The notes below the pieces were generated by a model, which was not told where the DNA came from, made no database searches, and worked only from the letters and a program-made list of their open reading frames with translations. Position numbers and translations under genes: made by a program. A stretch of DNA of 64,000 nucleotides from Mitsuaria chitosanitabida ATCC BAA-476 = NBRC 102408 (GTDB lineage Bacteria; Pseudomonadota; Gammaproteobacteria; Burkholderiales; Burkholderiaceae_C), in NCBI RefSeq assembly GCF_001598255.1, contig NZ_BCYP01000024.1:62001-126000 (forward strand). The letters run 5' to 3'. Positions 46,549 through 55,186 of the stretch are shown piece by piece. Positions within the stretch are counted from its first letter, which is position 1; every line of letters starts with the position of its first letter.

Positions 46549-47409
46549 ATGGACGCCGACCGCCGTCACCTGCTGCTCCGCCAAGCCGCGCTCGCGGCCC
46601 TGGCCCTGGGCGTCTCGGGGCGCTCGGCGGCCAAGGCGGGCGGCGGGGCTCCGGCCTCTTCTCCCGCGGTCGCCGCATCGTCCGCGGAGCCGCCCCGACC
46701 CGGGCCGGTGAGCATCGTCGGCACGACCTTCTCCCGGCTCTTCGAGAGCGCGCCCTCGGCGCGCGGCGTCGGCGAGGGCAAGCCCCAGGGGCTGGCGGTC
46801 GACCTGCTCGACGCGATCCTGATCCCCGCCGGCTACCAGCCGCGCTATGCCTTCTACCCCTGGCTGCGGGCCCAATCCATGATCGAGCACGGCCCGGCGC
46901 AGATCCTCGTCGGCCCCTATCGCACGCCTGAGCGCGAGCGGGTGATGCGCTTCTCGCGTCAGGCCTTCTACGAGGACTCGCTGGTCTTCTACGCCCGCCG
47001 CCGCGAGGAGGGCCTCTGGTGGGGCGACTTCCACGCGCTGCGTTCGCTGCGCATCGGCTCGGTGCAGGGCTGGGTCTATGGGGAGCGCTTCGAGCAGGCG
47101 CGCGCCTCGCTCGACGTCACGCCGGTGCGGGACCTGAGCACCGCGCTGCGCATGCTGCAGCTGCGGCGACTGGACTTGATCGCCGCCAACCAGCGCAACT
47201 CGGAACCAGTGATCCAGGAGCTCGGCCTGGTCGATCAGGTGGCGTTGTGCGCGCCGCCCTTCGCGCAGCTGCGCGGCCACTTCGGTTTCAGCACCGAGGC
47301 CGCCGGCGCGGGTTGGCAGGTGCTGGTCGACGCCGGCATGCAGCGTCTGCGGCAGTCCGGCGAGCTCCAGCAGATGGCCGCCCGTCGCGGCGTCAACGTG
47401 CCGGAGTGA
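46549..47409 (+). CDS. Periplasmic substrate-binding protein (SBP_bac_3 type)
   Basis: A 286-aa exported protein. The N-terminus has a twin-arginine-like signal (DADRRHLLLRQ, then AALAALALGVSGR), followed by a Pro/Ala linker. The binding fold shows GKPQGLAVDLLDAILIPAGY, RAQSMIEHGPAQILVGPYRT, RVMRFSRQAFYEDSLVFYAR and LRIGSVQGWVYGERFEQARA. An upstream in-frame ATG at 46510 would put 13 residues ahead of the twin-Arg signal and is less likely. No transporter genes adjoin it. It is a stand-alone receptor with unknown ligand. Confidence 0.82.
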   Translation: MDADRRHLLLRQAALAALALGVSGRSAAKAGGGAPASSPAVAASSAEPPRPGPVSIVGTTFSRLFESAPSARGVGEGKPQGLAVDLLDAILIPAGYQPRYAFYPWLRAQSMIEHGPAQILVGPYRTPERERVMRFSRQAFYEDSLVFYARRREEGLWWGDFHALRSLRIGSVQGWVYGERFEQARASLDVTPVRDLSTALRMLQLRRLDLIAANQRNSEPVIQELGLVDQVALCAPPFAQLRGHFGFSTEAAGAGWQVLVDAGMQRLRQSGELQQMAARRGVNVPE

Positions 47410-47469
47410 CGCCGCGCGGCACGCGGCGCCTGGCGCGCCTCGGCGTCCGGCGCTCCAGGGCGTCCGAAC

Positions 47470-47826
47470 TCAAGCCGCCAGTGTCAGCGCCAGGCCGATC
47501 GCGGCGGGCAGGGCCTGGATGACGAGGATCTTGCGGCTCGCGGTCGCGGCACCGTACAGCCCCGCCACCAGCACGCAGCCCAGGAAGAAGAGCTTCACCG
47601 GGCCACCGGTCGCGCCCAGCACCAGACCCCAGATCAGGCCCGCCGCCAGGAAGCCGTTGTAGAGGCCCTGGTTGGCCGCCAGCACCTTGCTCGCCTCGGC
47701 GAACTCGGGCGTCAGTCCGAACGCCTTGCGACCCTTGGGCGTGGTCCAGAGGAACATCTCCAGGACCAGGATGTAGACGTGGATCAAGGCCACGAGGGCG
47801 ACGACGATGTTGGCGGCTGTGTTCAT
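47470..47826 (-). CDS. DUF1304 membrane protein
   Basis: A 118-aa protein with four hydrophobic helices: NIVVALVALIHVYILVLEM, QGLYNGFLAAGLIWGLVLG, LFFLGCVLVAGLYGAATA and ILVIQALPAAIGLALTLA. The loop WTTPKGRKAFGLTPEFA is the DUF1304 signature. It is in the inner membrane and its function is unknown. Divergent to rep with 64 bp between the starts. An upstream in-frame Met would extend into rep's leader and is rejected. Confidence 0.9.
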   Translation of the reverse strand: MNTAANIVVALVALIHVYILVLEMFLWTTPKGRKAFGLTPEFAEASKVLAANQGLYNGFLAAGLIWGLVLGATGGPVKLFFLGCVLVAGLYGAATASRKILVIQALPAAIGLALTLAA

Positions 47827-47890
47827 GGTTCGCACTGTACGTCCCGCTATCATCCCCGGCCGCCCTGAAGTTCCCTGTCCCGCACGTTCC

Positions 47891-49957
47891 ATGTCCAAGA
47901 CCACGCTCAACCCGGCCCAGTTGGCGGCCGTGCATCACCTCGCGGGGCCTTGCCTGGTGATCGCGGGCGCGGGTTCGGGCAAGACCAGCGTCATCACGCA
48001 GAAGATCGCCAAGCTGATGTCCGAGGGCTACCGGCCCCGCAACATCGCCGCCATCACCTTCACGAACAAGGCCTCGCAGGAAATGCGCGAGCGCGCCCGG
48101 CACCTGGTCGGGCCCAAGGCCGGCTCGGAGCTGGTGGTGTCCACCTTCCACTCGCTGGGCGTGCGCATCCTGCGCGAGGACGGCCGCCACCTCGGGCTCA
48201 AGGAGCAGTTCTCCATCCTGGACTCGGACGACGTGCTGTCCGTGCTGCGCGACGCCGGCGGCACGACCGACGCGGCGACCGCGAAGTCCTGGCAGTGGAC
48301 GATCTCGCTGTGGAAGAACCAGAACCTGAGCCCGCAGCAGGCCCTGGCCTACGCGAAGGACGACATGGAGCGCGCCGCCGCCGTCGTCATGCAGCGCTAT
48401 CAGGAGCGGCTGACCGCCTACCAGGCCGTGGACTTCGACGACCTGATCGGCATGCCGCTCAAGCTGCTGCAGACCAACGAGGAAGCGCGCGGCAAGTGGC
48501 AGGAGACGCTGAAGTACGTGCTGGTCGACGAGTACCAGGACACCAACGCCGTCCAGTACGAGCTGCTCAAATGCCTGGTCGGCGAGCGCGCGATGTTCAC
48601 CGCCGTGGGGGATGACGACCAGTCCATCTACGGCTGGCGCGGCGCGACCATCGAGAACCTCAAGAAGCTGCCCGTCGATTACCCGCAGCTCAAGATCATT
48701 CCGCTGGAGCAGAACTACCGCTCCACCAGCGCGATCCTGCGCGCCGCCAACAACGTGATCGGCAGCAATCCCAAGCTGTTCCCGAAGACGCTGTGGAGCG
48801 AGTTCGGCGAGGGCGACCCCATCACGCTGATCGAGGCCGACGGCGAGGAGCACGAGGCCGAGCGCGCGGTGGCCCGCATCCAGTCCATCCGCGCCAACCA
48901 CCCGACGACGAAGTTCTCCGACTTCGCCATCCTCTACCGCGCCAACCACCAGGCGCGGATCTTCGAGCAGGCCCTGCGCCGCGCCGAGATCCCGTACAAG
49001 GTGTCCGGCGGCCAGAGCTTCTTCGACCGCACCGAGATCAAGGACCTGTGCGCCTGGCTGCGCCTGCTGGTGAACCAGGACGACGATCCCGCGTTCCTGC
49101 GCGCCGTCACCACGCCCAAGCGCGGCATCGGCCACCAGACCCTGGGCCACCTGAGCGAGTTCTCGGCCAAGTGGAAGCTGTCGATGTTCGAGTCGCTGTT
49201 CGCGGAGTCGCTCAAGGCGACGCTGTCGAGCAAGGCGCTGCACGGGCTGCACGAGTTCGGCCGCTACGTGGTCGACCTGGAGTACCGCGCCCGTCACGCC
49301 GTCGGCGGCGAGGAGGGCAAGGCGCTGATCATGGAGTGGCTCAAGGACATCGGCTACGAGCAGTACCTTGTCGACCAGGAAGACAACGAGAAGGTGGCGC
49401 AGGCCCGCTGGGGCAACGTGCTGGACTTCGTCGACTGGGTCGCCAAGCGTTGCGGGGGCGAGATCACCACCGACGGCGGCATCACCACCGAAAGCCCGCG
49501 CCAGTCGCTGCTGGAAGTGGCGCAGACCATCAGCGTCATCCTGTCGCTGGCCGAGCGCCAGGAGGAGCAGGACCAGGTCGTGCTCACGACGCTGCACGCG
49601 TCCAAGGGCCTGGAGTGGCCGCACGTGCTGCTGGCCGGCGTGAACGAGGGCCTGCTCCCGTTCAAGGCGGAGAACGACGAGCTCACGCCCCAGCGCGTCG
49701 AGGAGGAGCGCCGCCTGATGTACGTGGGCATCACCCGCGCGCGGCGCACGCTGGCGGTGTCGACGCTGCGCCGGCGCAAGAAGAACCGCGAGACCGTGGT
49801 GGGTGTGCCCAGCCGCTTCATCGCGGAGATGAAGCTCGACGAGAGCGGCATCAAGGAGGACCCGCGCGAGAAGCTCAAGCGCATGCGCGAGCAGCTCGCC
49901 GCCAAGGCCGCCGCCACCGCCGAGAAGCAGGCCCAGGCCGCCAAGGACGAGCGCTGA
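47891..49957 (+). CDS. rep: ATP-dependent DNA helicase Rep (UvrD/Rep family)
   Basis: A 688-aa SF1A 3'-to-5' helicase that clears proteins ahead of replication forks. It contains Q motif LNPAQLAAVHHLAGPCL, Walker A GAGSGKT, Ia ITFTNKASQEM, II VLVDEYQDTN, III VGDDDQSIYGWRGA, IV LEQNYRST, V TLHASKGLEWPHVLLAG and VI EERRLMYVGITRARR. Overall spacing and length (E. coli Rep is 673 aa) fit Rep better than UvrD or PcrA. The C-terminal tail is Lys/Ala-rich and ends in KAAATAEKQAQAAKDER. Confidence 0.95.
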   Translation: MSKTTLNPAQLAAVHHLAGPCLVIAGAGSGKTSVITQKIAKLMSEGYRPRNIAAITFTNKASQEMRERARHLVGPKAGSELVVSTFHSLGVRILREDGRHLGLKEQFSILDSDDVLSVLRDAGGTTDAATAKSWQWTISLWKNQNLSPQQALAYAKDDMERAAAVVMQRYQERLTAYQAVDFDDLIGMPLKLLQTNEEARGKWQETLKYVLVDEYQDTNAVQYELLKCLVGERAMFTAVGDDDQSIYGWRGATIENLKKLPVDYPQLKIIPLEQNYRSTSAILRAANNVIGSNPKLFPKTLWSEFGEGDPITLIEADGEEHEAERAVARIQSIRANHPTTKFSDFAILYRANHQARIFEQALRRAEIPYKVSGGQSFFDRTEIKDLCAWLRLLVNQDDDPAFLRAVTTPKRGIGHQTLGHLSEFSAKWKLSMFESLFAESLKATLSSKALHGLHEFGRYVVDLEYRARHAVGGEEGKALIMEWLKDIGYEQYLVDQEDNEKVAQARWGNVLDFVDWVAKRCGGEITTDGGITTESPRQSLLEVAQTISVILSLAERQEEQDQVVLTTLHASKGLEWPHVLLAGVNEGLLPFKAENDELTPQRVEEERRLMYVGITRARRTLAVSTLRRRKKNRETVVGVPSRFIAEMKLDESGIKEDPREKLKRMREQLAAKAAATAEKQAQAAKDER

Positions 49958-50140
49958 TCCGCGGAGCCGCTGGCAAGACCTGTCACTCCCTCCGAGGAAA
50001 ACAGGGGTCGGCGGCCGATTCTTACTGGTTCGAGTCATTTCGCCCGTCCGGGCGGGTTCCTAGCATCCGTTCCCTCTGAAGCGCGCCCACCGCTCCCGCC
50101 ATCGGGGGAAGCGGACGGCGCCTCCGCCAGGAGTGACGCG

Positions 50141-50713
50141 ATGCCCGCCATCCCGAAGTCCCCGCCGCGTGCCGCGCCTGCGCGCGCGCCCCACGATCCC
50201 GGCGACCTGACCGAAGGTCGGCTGGTCGAGATCGAAGCCGCCGCCGCCGCCCTGCTGGGCGAGTTCTGGAAGGAGGCGGACGTCCCCTTGCGGGTGAGCG
50301 TGTTCACCGAGGGCGCCGGCGTGACCGTGCGCGAGCGCGGCGGCCCGCAGGAGCCGCTCTATCCGCACCAGGGGCGCCTGCTGCGGCTGGACGGGGCCCC
50401 CGTGATCGAGGTCTGCCGCGCGCTGGACCGGCGCACGCGCCGCCTGCTGCTGGCGCATGCGCTGGGCCACCACGTGCTGGGCCACGAGCGGGTGCCACCG
50501 GAGATGCCGGCGCACCTCGAGATGACCTGCCGCTCCCCGGTGGAGCGCGAGGCCACCCGCTTCGCGCTGGCCCTGCTGCTGCCGCGCGCGGCGCTGCTGC
50601 GGGGAATGGAGGAGGGCTGGGTCTCCGTGAAGCGTCTGTCCGAGGGCTTCGCCTTGCCCGAGGCCTGCGTGCGCGACCGGCTGATGCAGCTTGAACGCCA
50701 CAACAGGCTTTAA
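50141..50713 (+). CDS. ImmA/IrrE-like metallopeptidase homologue lacking catalytic Glu
   Basis: A 190-aa protein with the ImmA/IrrE (DUF955) pattern: a zinc motif region LLAHALGHHVLGH (about 104-115), then EREATRFALALLLPRAALL, the third ligand and helix, and a C-terminal ERLMQ-type helix region. The usual HExxH reads H106-A-L-G-H110, so the catalytic Glu is replaced by Ala and activity is doubtful. The zinc ligands remain. A Pro/Ala-rich N-terminal tail is present. No cognate XRE repressor or phage gene lies nearby, unlike most ImmA genes. It follows rep by 183 bp. Confidence 0.85.
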   Translation: MPAIPKSPPRAAPARAPHDPGDLTEGRLVEIEAAAAALLGEFWKEADVPLRVSVFTEGAGVTVRERGGPQEPLYPHQGRLLRLDGAPVIEVCRALDRRTRRLLLAHALGHHVLGHERVPPEMPAHLEMTCRSPVEREATRFALALLLPRAALLRGMEEGWVSVKRLSEGFALPEACVRDRLMQLERHNRL

Positions 50714-50871
50714 GTCACGTCGACGCGCGCGACCCGGCACGCCACCCCCGGGCGGAGGTCCTGGCCGAGGGCGCGCGGGGCGTCAGGCGCCCGCCTCGAC
50801 CTGTAAGGTCTACCACCTCCGGGGGGGCTCCCTACGGCGGGCGTCATCGGCAACCGGCAGAATGCGGCGCC

Positions 50872-51558
50872 ATGACCGTTTCCGTCCCCAAGTCCAGCGT
50901 CCTGTTGCCGCTGCTGACCCTCGTCAGCGCCGCCGTCGCGATCCTCGCGCTGTCGCAGCCCGCGCAACTCCCCGCTGAACTGGGCTTTCTCTTCAAGCCG
51001 CTGACCACCGTCCTGATCCTGCTCCACGCCTGGGGGCGCGGCGCCGACCAGCCGCGGCTGGCCCGTTGGCTGCGCGCCGGCCTGGTGTGCTCGCTGCTCG
51101 GCGACATCGCCCTGCTGTGGCCCGAGCAGGGCTTCCTGCCCGGTCTGGTGAGCTTCCTCGTCGCGCACCTCTGCTACATCGTCGGCTTCTGCACGCGGGT
51201 GCGCCTGGGCGCGATCCGCTGGCCCTTCCTGATGTTCGGCGTGATCGCCGCGATGGTGCTGGGCCGTCTGTGGCCCAACGTGCCCGCCGCGCTGCAGGCG
51301 CCGGTGGTCGTCTACGTGGTGTGCCTGGCGTCCATGGCCGCGCAGGCCTGGGCCTGGTGGCGCGCCAGCACCGGCGCGCCCGACGAGCCGCTGGCCCGCT
51401 GGGCCGCCTGGGGCGGCACGCTGTTCGTGCTGTCCGACGCGATGCTGGCGATCAACAAGTTCGCCGGCCCGATGGAGATGGCCAGCTTCTGGGTCCTGGC
51501 CAGCTACTGGCCGGCGCAGTGGTGTATCGCCAGCAGCCTGGGACGGGCGCGCGCATGA
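50872..51558 (+). CDS. YhhN-family membrane protein (lysoplasmalogenase-like)
   Basis: A 228-aa integral membrane protein with about eight hydrophobic helices. YhhN signatures are LGFLFKPLTTVLILLHAWGR, GLVCSLLGDIALLWPEQGFL, GLVSFLVAHLCYIVGFCTRV and GGTLFVLSDAMLAINKFAG with conserved Asp residues. Animal homologues (TMEM86) hydrolyse lysoplasmalogen vinyl ethers. Bacterial role is unclear. Its stop overlaps the next ATG (ATGA), so the two are translationally coupled. Confidence 0.92.
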   Translation: MTVSVPKSSVLLPLLTLVSAAVAILALSQPAQLPAELGFLFKPLTTVLILLHAWGRGADQPRLARWLRAGLVCSLLGDIALLWPEQGFLPGLVSFLVAHLCYIVGFCTRVRLGAIRWPFLMFGVIAAMVLGRLWPNVPAALQAPVVVYVVCLASMAAQAWAWWRASTGAPDEPLARWAAWGGTLFVLSDAMLAINKFAGPMEMASFWVLASYWPAQWCIASSLGRARA

Positions 51559-54221
51559 AGTTCGTCCTGCCGTCCCGCGCGTCATCCTTCGGCGCGCTCG
51601 CCATCAGCCTGGCCTGCACCGTCGCGGGCCTGTGGCTGTCGCGCCATTACCCGATCGAACCCATCGCCATGACGGCGCTGTGGGCGGCCATCGCCGTGGC
51701 CGGCTTCTTCGGGTGGCAGGTGCTGCCGCTGCTGGTGCCCGCCCTGGTGCCCGTCATCGGCTTCGCGCCCTGGACCGGCTGGATCACCTTCGAGGAGCTG
51801 GACCTGCTGGTGCTGGCCGTCGCCGCGGGCGGTTACGCGGCGCTGGCGCTGACCGTGTCCTCGCACAAGCCGGTGCCCTGGCGCTACCGCGCGCTGCGCT
51901 GGCGCGCGGCGGTGCGCGTGCTGCTGGCGGTGTTCGGGCTGTCGGTCGGCATCGCCGTCTGGCGTGGCTTCGAGCAGGCCGGCGGCCTGCAGTTCGGGTT
52001 CTGGCAGGGCTTCCAGGAACCGATGAACAGCCTGCGTGCCGGCAAGAGCTTCGCGCTGGTGCTGCTGCTGCTGCCGCTGTGGCAGAAGGCCTCCGACCTG
52101 CGGCCCTCCGCGGTGCAGCGCCTGGCGCGCACGGCCTGGGTGGTCGCGCTGCTGCTGACCTCGCTGGGCGCGCTGTGGGAGCGCTGGGTCTACACCGGCC
52201 TGGCCGATTTCTCGACGGACTACCGCACCACCTCCTGGTTCTGGGAAATGAATGTCGGCGGCGCCTCGCTGGACGGCGCGCTCGCGCTGGGCGTGCCCTT
52301 CGCGCTGCTGTGGGCGCTGCGGGAGCGGCGCGCCGGCCGCTTCGTCGTCGCGCTGGGGGTGCTGCTGCTGTCCTTCTACGCCTGCCTGACGACCTTCTCC
52401 CGCGGCGTCTACCTGGCCATCCCCATCGGCATGGCGCTGTGCGCGCTGCTGTGGGCCGCGCAACGCCGGCTGGGCCTGGACGCGCCGCGCGCCGACGGCT
52501 CGCCGGCCTACGTCTATCCGCGCGTCGAGCCGTCGCTGCCGCTGGCCTGGTCGGCCGGCGTGCTGGCGGGCACCGCGGCGGCGGCCTGGATGCTGTTCGG
52601 CATCGGCGGGTATCGCGCGATGCTGGCGCTGGCCGGCAGCGTCGCGGTGCTGCTCGCGATGCCGCATGCGCGCGCCGCCTGGCCGCGCGGGCAGACGCGC
52701 GCGCTGCTGGTCCTGGCGCCGCTGCCGGCCTTGCTGGTGGCCCTGGTCGGCGGCCTGCTGATCGACGTGCTGCCCAAGGGCGCCTACCTGATCGACGGGA
52801 TGCTGGTGCTGCTCGGCCTGGGACTCGGATGGCGCTGGCGCGGCGGACTGACGCAGCCCTGGCAGGCCTTCGCGCTGGCGGCGGTCTGGATGGCGACGCT
52901 GGCGGGTGCCGGCCTGGTCGCGGCGCACTGGGGCGGCCGCCGGGACCTGGGGCCCGCCGCCGCGATGCTGGCCGTGCTGGCAGCGGCCTGGGTCGCGACG
53001 CAGTGGTCGCCGCGCGTGGGCAGCGACCTGCGGACCGCCGGCTGGCGCATCCGCGGCCTGTTGTGGACCGCTTGCCTGCTGGTCTGCGCGGTGGTCGCCG
53101 CCCTGAGCGGCGGCGCCTACATCGGTCAACGCATGTCGACCGGCCAGCAGGATTTCGAGGGCCGTCTCGAGCACTGGCGCATCGGCCTGGGCCTGCTGCA
53201 CTCGATGGACGAGTGGCTGCTGGGCAAGGGCAGCGGCCGCTTCCCGGCGAGCTTCGCCAACGGCGGCCCCTTCGACCAGCGCGTCGGCGAGCTCCGCCTC
53301 AACGCGCCGCGCAGCGAGCCCGGACCGGCGCCCGCCGGCATGCCGGCCATCGAGCCCTTCCCGGGACCGACCATCACCCTCACCAGCGGCCTGCACGACA
53401 TGGGCAACGGCGAGATGTTCCGCCTCAGCCAGCGCGTGCCGGCGGTGGCGGGCGACGTCGGCGCGACGGTGGTGCTGCGCACCCCCTTCAAGTCGCGACT
53501 GCGCGTGGAGATCTGCGAGAAGTTCCTGCTCTATCCGCTGCGCTGCATCGACCGCGAGGCCGACGTGCAGCCGCAAGGCGGCGCCTGGCAGACGCTGAAC
53601 CTGACCCTGGGCCGCGCGCCCGAGGGTTTCGGCGGTCCGGCCTGGGCCCCGCGTCGGCTGATCGCCTCGGTGACGCAGAACTGGCGTGGCGGGGTCTTGG
53701 AGATCGCCTCGATCAACCTGGTCGACAGCGTCCATGGTCCGCTGATCCGCAACGGCGACTTCAGCGACGGTCTGGGGCGCTGGTTCTTCTCCAGCGACCG
53801 TTTCCACATGCCCTTCCACATGAAGAGCCTGCCGGCGCACGTGCTCTTCGAGCAAGGCCTGTTCGGTCTGGCGCTGTGGATCGCGCTGCTGGTGACGGCG
53901 CTGTGGCGCTGCGCCCTGGGCGCCGCGCGGCGGCATCCGCTGGCGCCGGCGGTGGCGGGCGGCCTGCTGGCCTTCCTGGTCGTCGGCCTGTTCGACAGCC
54001 TGATCGACGCCCCGCGGATCGCCTTCCTCTTCTACGCGCTGCTCGCGCTGGCGCTGGGCCTGCGGACCCCGTCACGCAAGCCCATCCGCGAAGGCGAGGG
54101 CGATTCCTCGCTCGGCATCGAGACCGAGTTGCCGGAGCTGGACTCCGACCTGGACGATGCCCCCGAAGTCCGCCGCGCCATGGAAGCCGCCGGCATCACG
54201 AGACCCGCGCCGCTCCGATAA
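51555..54221 (+). CDS. Large O-antigen ligase/polymerase-like membrane protein with inserted periplasmic domain
   Basis: An 888-aa polytopic protein with more than ten hydrophobic segments. It has Wzy/WaaL-superfamily hallmarks: CLTTFSRGVYLAIPIGMA (near 280), the RLEHWRIGLGLLHSMDEWLL/GKGSGRFPASF pair (near 540-565) and HVLFEQGLFGLALWIALLV (near 757). Between the last two lies an insertion of about 190 residues that is not hydrophobic and ends RNGDFSDGLGRWFFSS, resembling a carbohydrate-binding jelly-roll end. Ligases normally have only a short loop here. The C-terminus is acidic and Ser-rich. It is coupled to the YhhN gene. Probably polymerises or transfers a polysaccharide in the periplasm, but no glycosyltransferase genes are adjacent. 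Confidence 0.8.
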   Translation: MKFVLPSRASSFGALAISLACTVAGLWLSRHYPIEPIAMTALWAAIAVAGFFGWQVLPLLVPALVPVIGFAPWTGWITFEELDLLVLAVAAGGYAALALTVSSHKPVPWRYRALRWRAAVRVLLAVFGLSVGIAVWRGFEQAGGLQFGFWQGFQEPMNSLRAGKSFALVLLLLPLWQKASDLRPSAVQRLARTAWVVALLLTSLGALWERWVYTGLADFSTDYRTTSWFWEMNVGGASLDGALALGVPFALLWALRERRAGRFVVALGVLLLSFYACLTTFSRGVYLAIPIGMALCALLWAAQRRLGLDAPRADGSPAYVYPRVEPSLPLAWSAGVLAGTAAAAWMLFGIGGYRAMLALAGSVAVLLAMPHARAAWPRGQTRALLVLAPLPALLVALVGGLLIDVLPKGAYLIDGMLVLLGLGLGWRWRGGLTQPWQAFALAAVWMATLAGAGLVAAHWGGRRDLGPAAAMLAVLAAAWVATQWSPRVGSDLRTAGWRIRGLLWTACLLVCAVVAALSGGAYIGQRMSTGQQDFEGRLEHWRIGLGLLHSMDEWLLGKGSGRFPASFANGGPFDQRVGELRLNAPRSEPGPAPAGMPAIEPFPGPTITLTSGLHDMGNGEMFRLSQRVPAVAGDVGATVVLRTPFKSRLRVEICEKFLLYPLRCIDREADVQPQGGAWQTLNLTLGRAPEGFGGPAWAPRRLIASVTQNWRGGVLEIASINLVDSVHGPLIRNGDFSDGLGRWFFSSDRFHMPFHMKSLPAHVLFEQGLFGLALWIALLVTALWRCALGAARRHPLAPAVAGGLLAFLVVGLFDSLIDAPRIAFLFYALLALALGLRTPSRKPIREGEGDSSLGIETELPELDSDLDDAPEVRRAMEAAGITRPAPLR

Positions 54222-54245
54222 GTGACGAGCCAGCCGCCCCCACGC

Positions 54246-54349
54246 AACGCGGCCGCGGATCGGGTGTCGGGCTGGGCGCAGACCGGAGCCATAGCAGCGC
54301 TATGGCGAGGATCTGCAACACCGCCCGCCACCCGATCCGCGGTCGCGTT
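54246..54349. repeat. 104-nt extended near-perfect palindrome
   Basis: The outer arms of 21 bp (54246-54266 and 54329-54349) match with a single mismatch. The interior continues with CGGGC and GCAGA pairings, and the apex is a perfect 8-bp stem, GCCATAGC-AGC-GCTATGGC (54288-54306). It fills the gap between two convergent genes and its right arm reaches into the stop codon of the LytTR gene. There is no T-tract and no target-site duplication obvious by eye. It could be a bidirectional 3'-end structure or a small palindromic mobile remnant. Confidence 0.8.
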
Positions 54350-55175
54350 ACATGCCTTTGAAGAGGTGGGTGTAGCTGCGGCTGACCTCCAGCTTCTCGT
54401 CGAGTCCACGCACGCCCACCAGCTGGCGGCCGCGGAAGTCGCGGCTGATGCCGTTGATCGCCTTCACGTTCACCAGCGTCGAGCGGTGGATCTGCCAGAA
54501 CAGCTGCGGGTCCAGCTCGTCCACGAGTTCCTTGATCGGCTTGCGGATCAAGGCCTCGACCGTCGAGGTCTGCACGCGGGTGTACTTCTCGTCGCTGATG
54601 AAGAACAGCACGTCCTCCACCGGGATCATCTGGATGGTCTGGCCCACCGAGGCCTGGATCCACTGCAGGTACTTGGGCGCGCCGCCCGTGTTGTTCACCC
54701 GCGCCGACAGCGAGTGCAGCAGCTGCTGCAGCGTGCCGTTGCTCGGGCCCTCGGGCTCGACCTCGCCCGCCCGCTGGGCCAGGCGCTTCTTGATGCGCTC
54801 CACGGTGACCAGCAGGCGGTCCCGCTCGGCGGGCTTGAGCACGTAGTCGCACACGCCCTGCTCGAAGGCCTCGACCGCGTATTGGTCGTAGGCGGTGATG
54901 AAGACGATCTCGGGCAGGGCCCAGTCGTCGTCGTCGGGCAGCTGGGCGATCTGCTTGGCGGCCTCGACGCCGGTCAGGCCCGGCATGCGGATGTCGAGGA
55001 AGACCAGGTCGGGCTTGTGTTCCTTGACCAGCTCGACGGCCTCCAGGCCGTTCTTGGCCTCGGCGACGATCTGCAGGTCGGGCCAGACCTCGGCGATGCG
55101 GCTGCGCAGCTGTTCGCGCATCAGGCGTTCGTCGTCGGCCAGGACGGCGCGGGGGGCGGAGGTGGTGTCGCTCAT
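54348..55175 (-). CDS. LytTR-type response regulator
   Basis: A 275-aa regulator. The receiver domain (about 10-130) has acidic ADDE, phospho-acceptor Asp in DLVFLDIRMPGLTG and Lys in DYVLKPAERD. The LytTR DNA-binding domain (about 170-270) shows VEDVLFFISDEKYTRVQT, FWQIHRSTLVNVKAINGISR and LEVSRSYTHLFKGM. The start at 55175 follows a gap of 11 nt from the small membrane-protein gene. It forms an operon with that gene and the LytS-like kinase. Its stop codon is covered by the long palindrome. Confidence 0.94.
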   Translation of the reverse strand: MSDTTSAPRAVLADDERLMREQLRSRIAEVWPDLQIVAEAKNGLEAVELVKEHKPDLVFLDIRMPGLTGVEAAKQIAQLPDDDDWALPEIVFITAYDQYAVEAFEQGVCDYVLKPAERDRLLVTVERIKKRLAQRAGEVEPEGPSNGTLQQLLHSLSARVNNTGGAPKYLQWIQASVGQTIQMIPVEDVLFFISDEKYTRVQTSTVEALIRKPIKELVDELDPQLFWQIHRSTLVNVKAINGISRDFRGRQLVGVRGLDEKLEVSRSYTHLFKGM

Positions 55176-55186
55176 GGGGGGCGATG

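Noticed and set aside
51066-51554. Upstream extension of the ligase-like gene into the YhhN gene
   Set aside because: The frame is open but Arg-rich and unconserved-looking, and the ATG at 51555 with an ATGA overlap is a standard coupled start.
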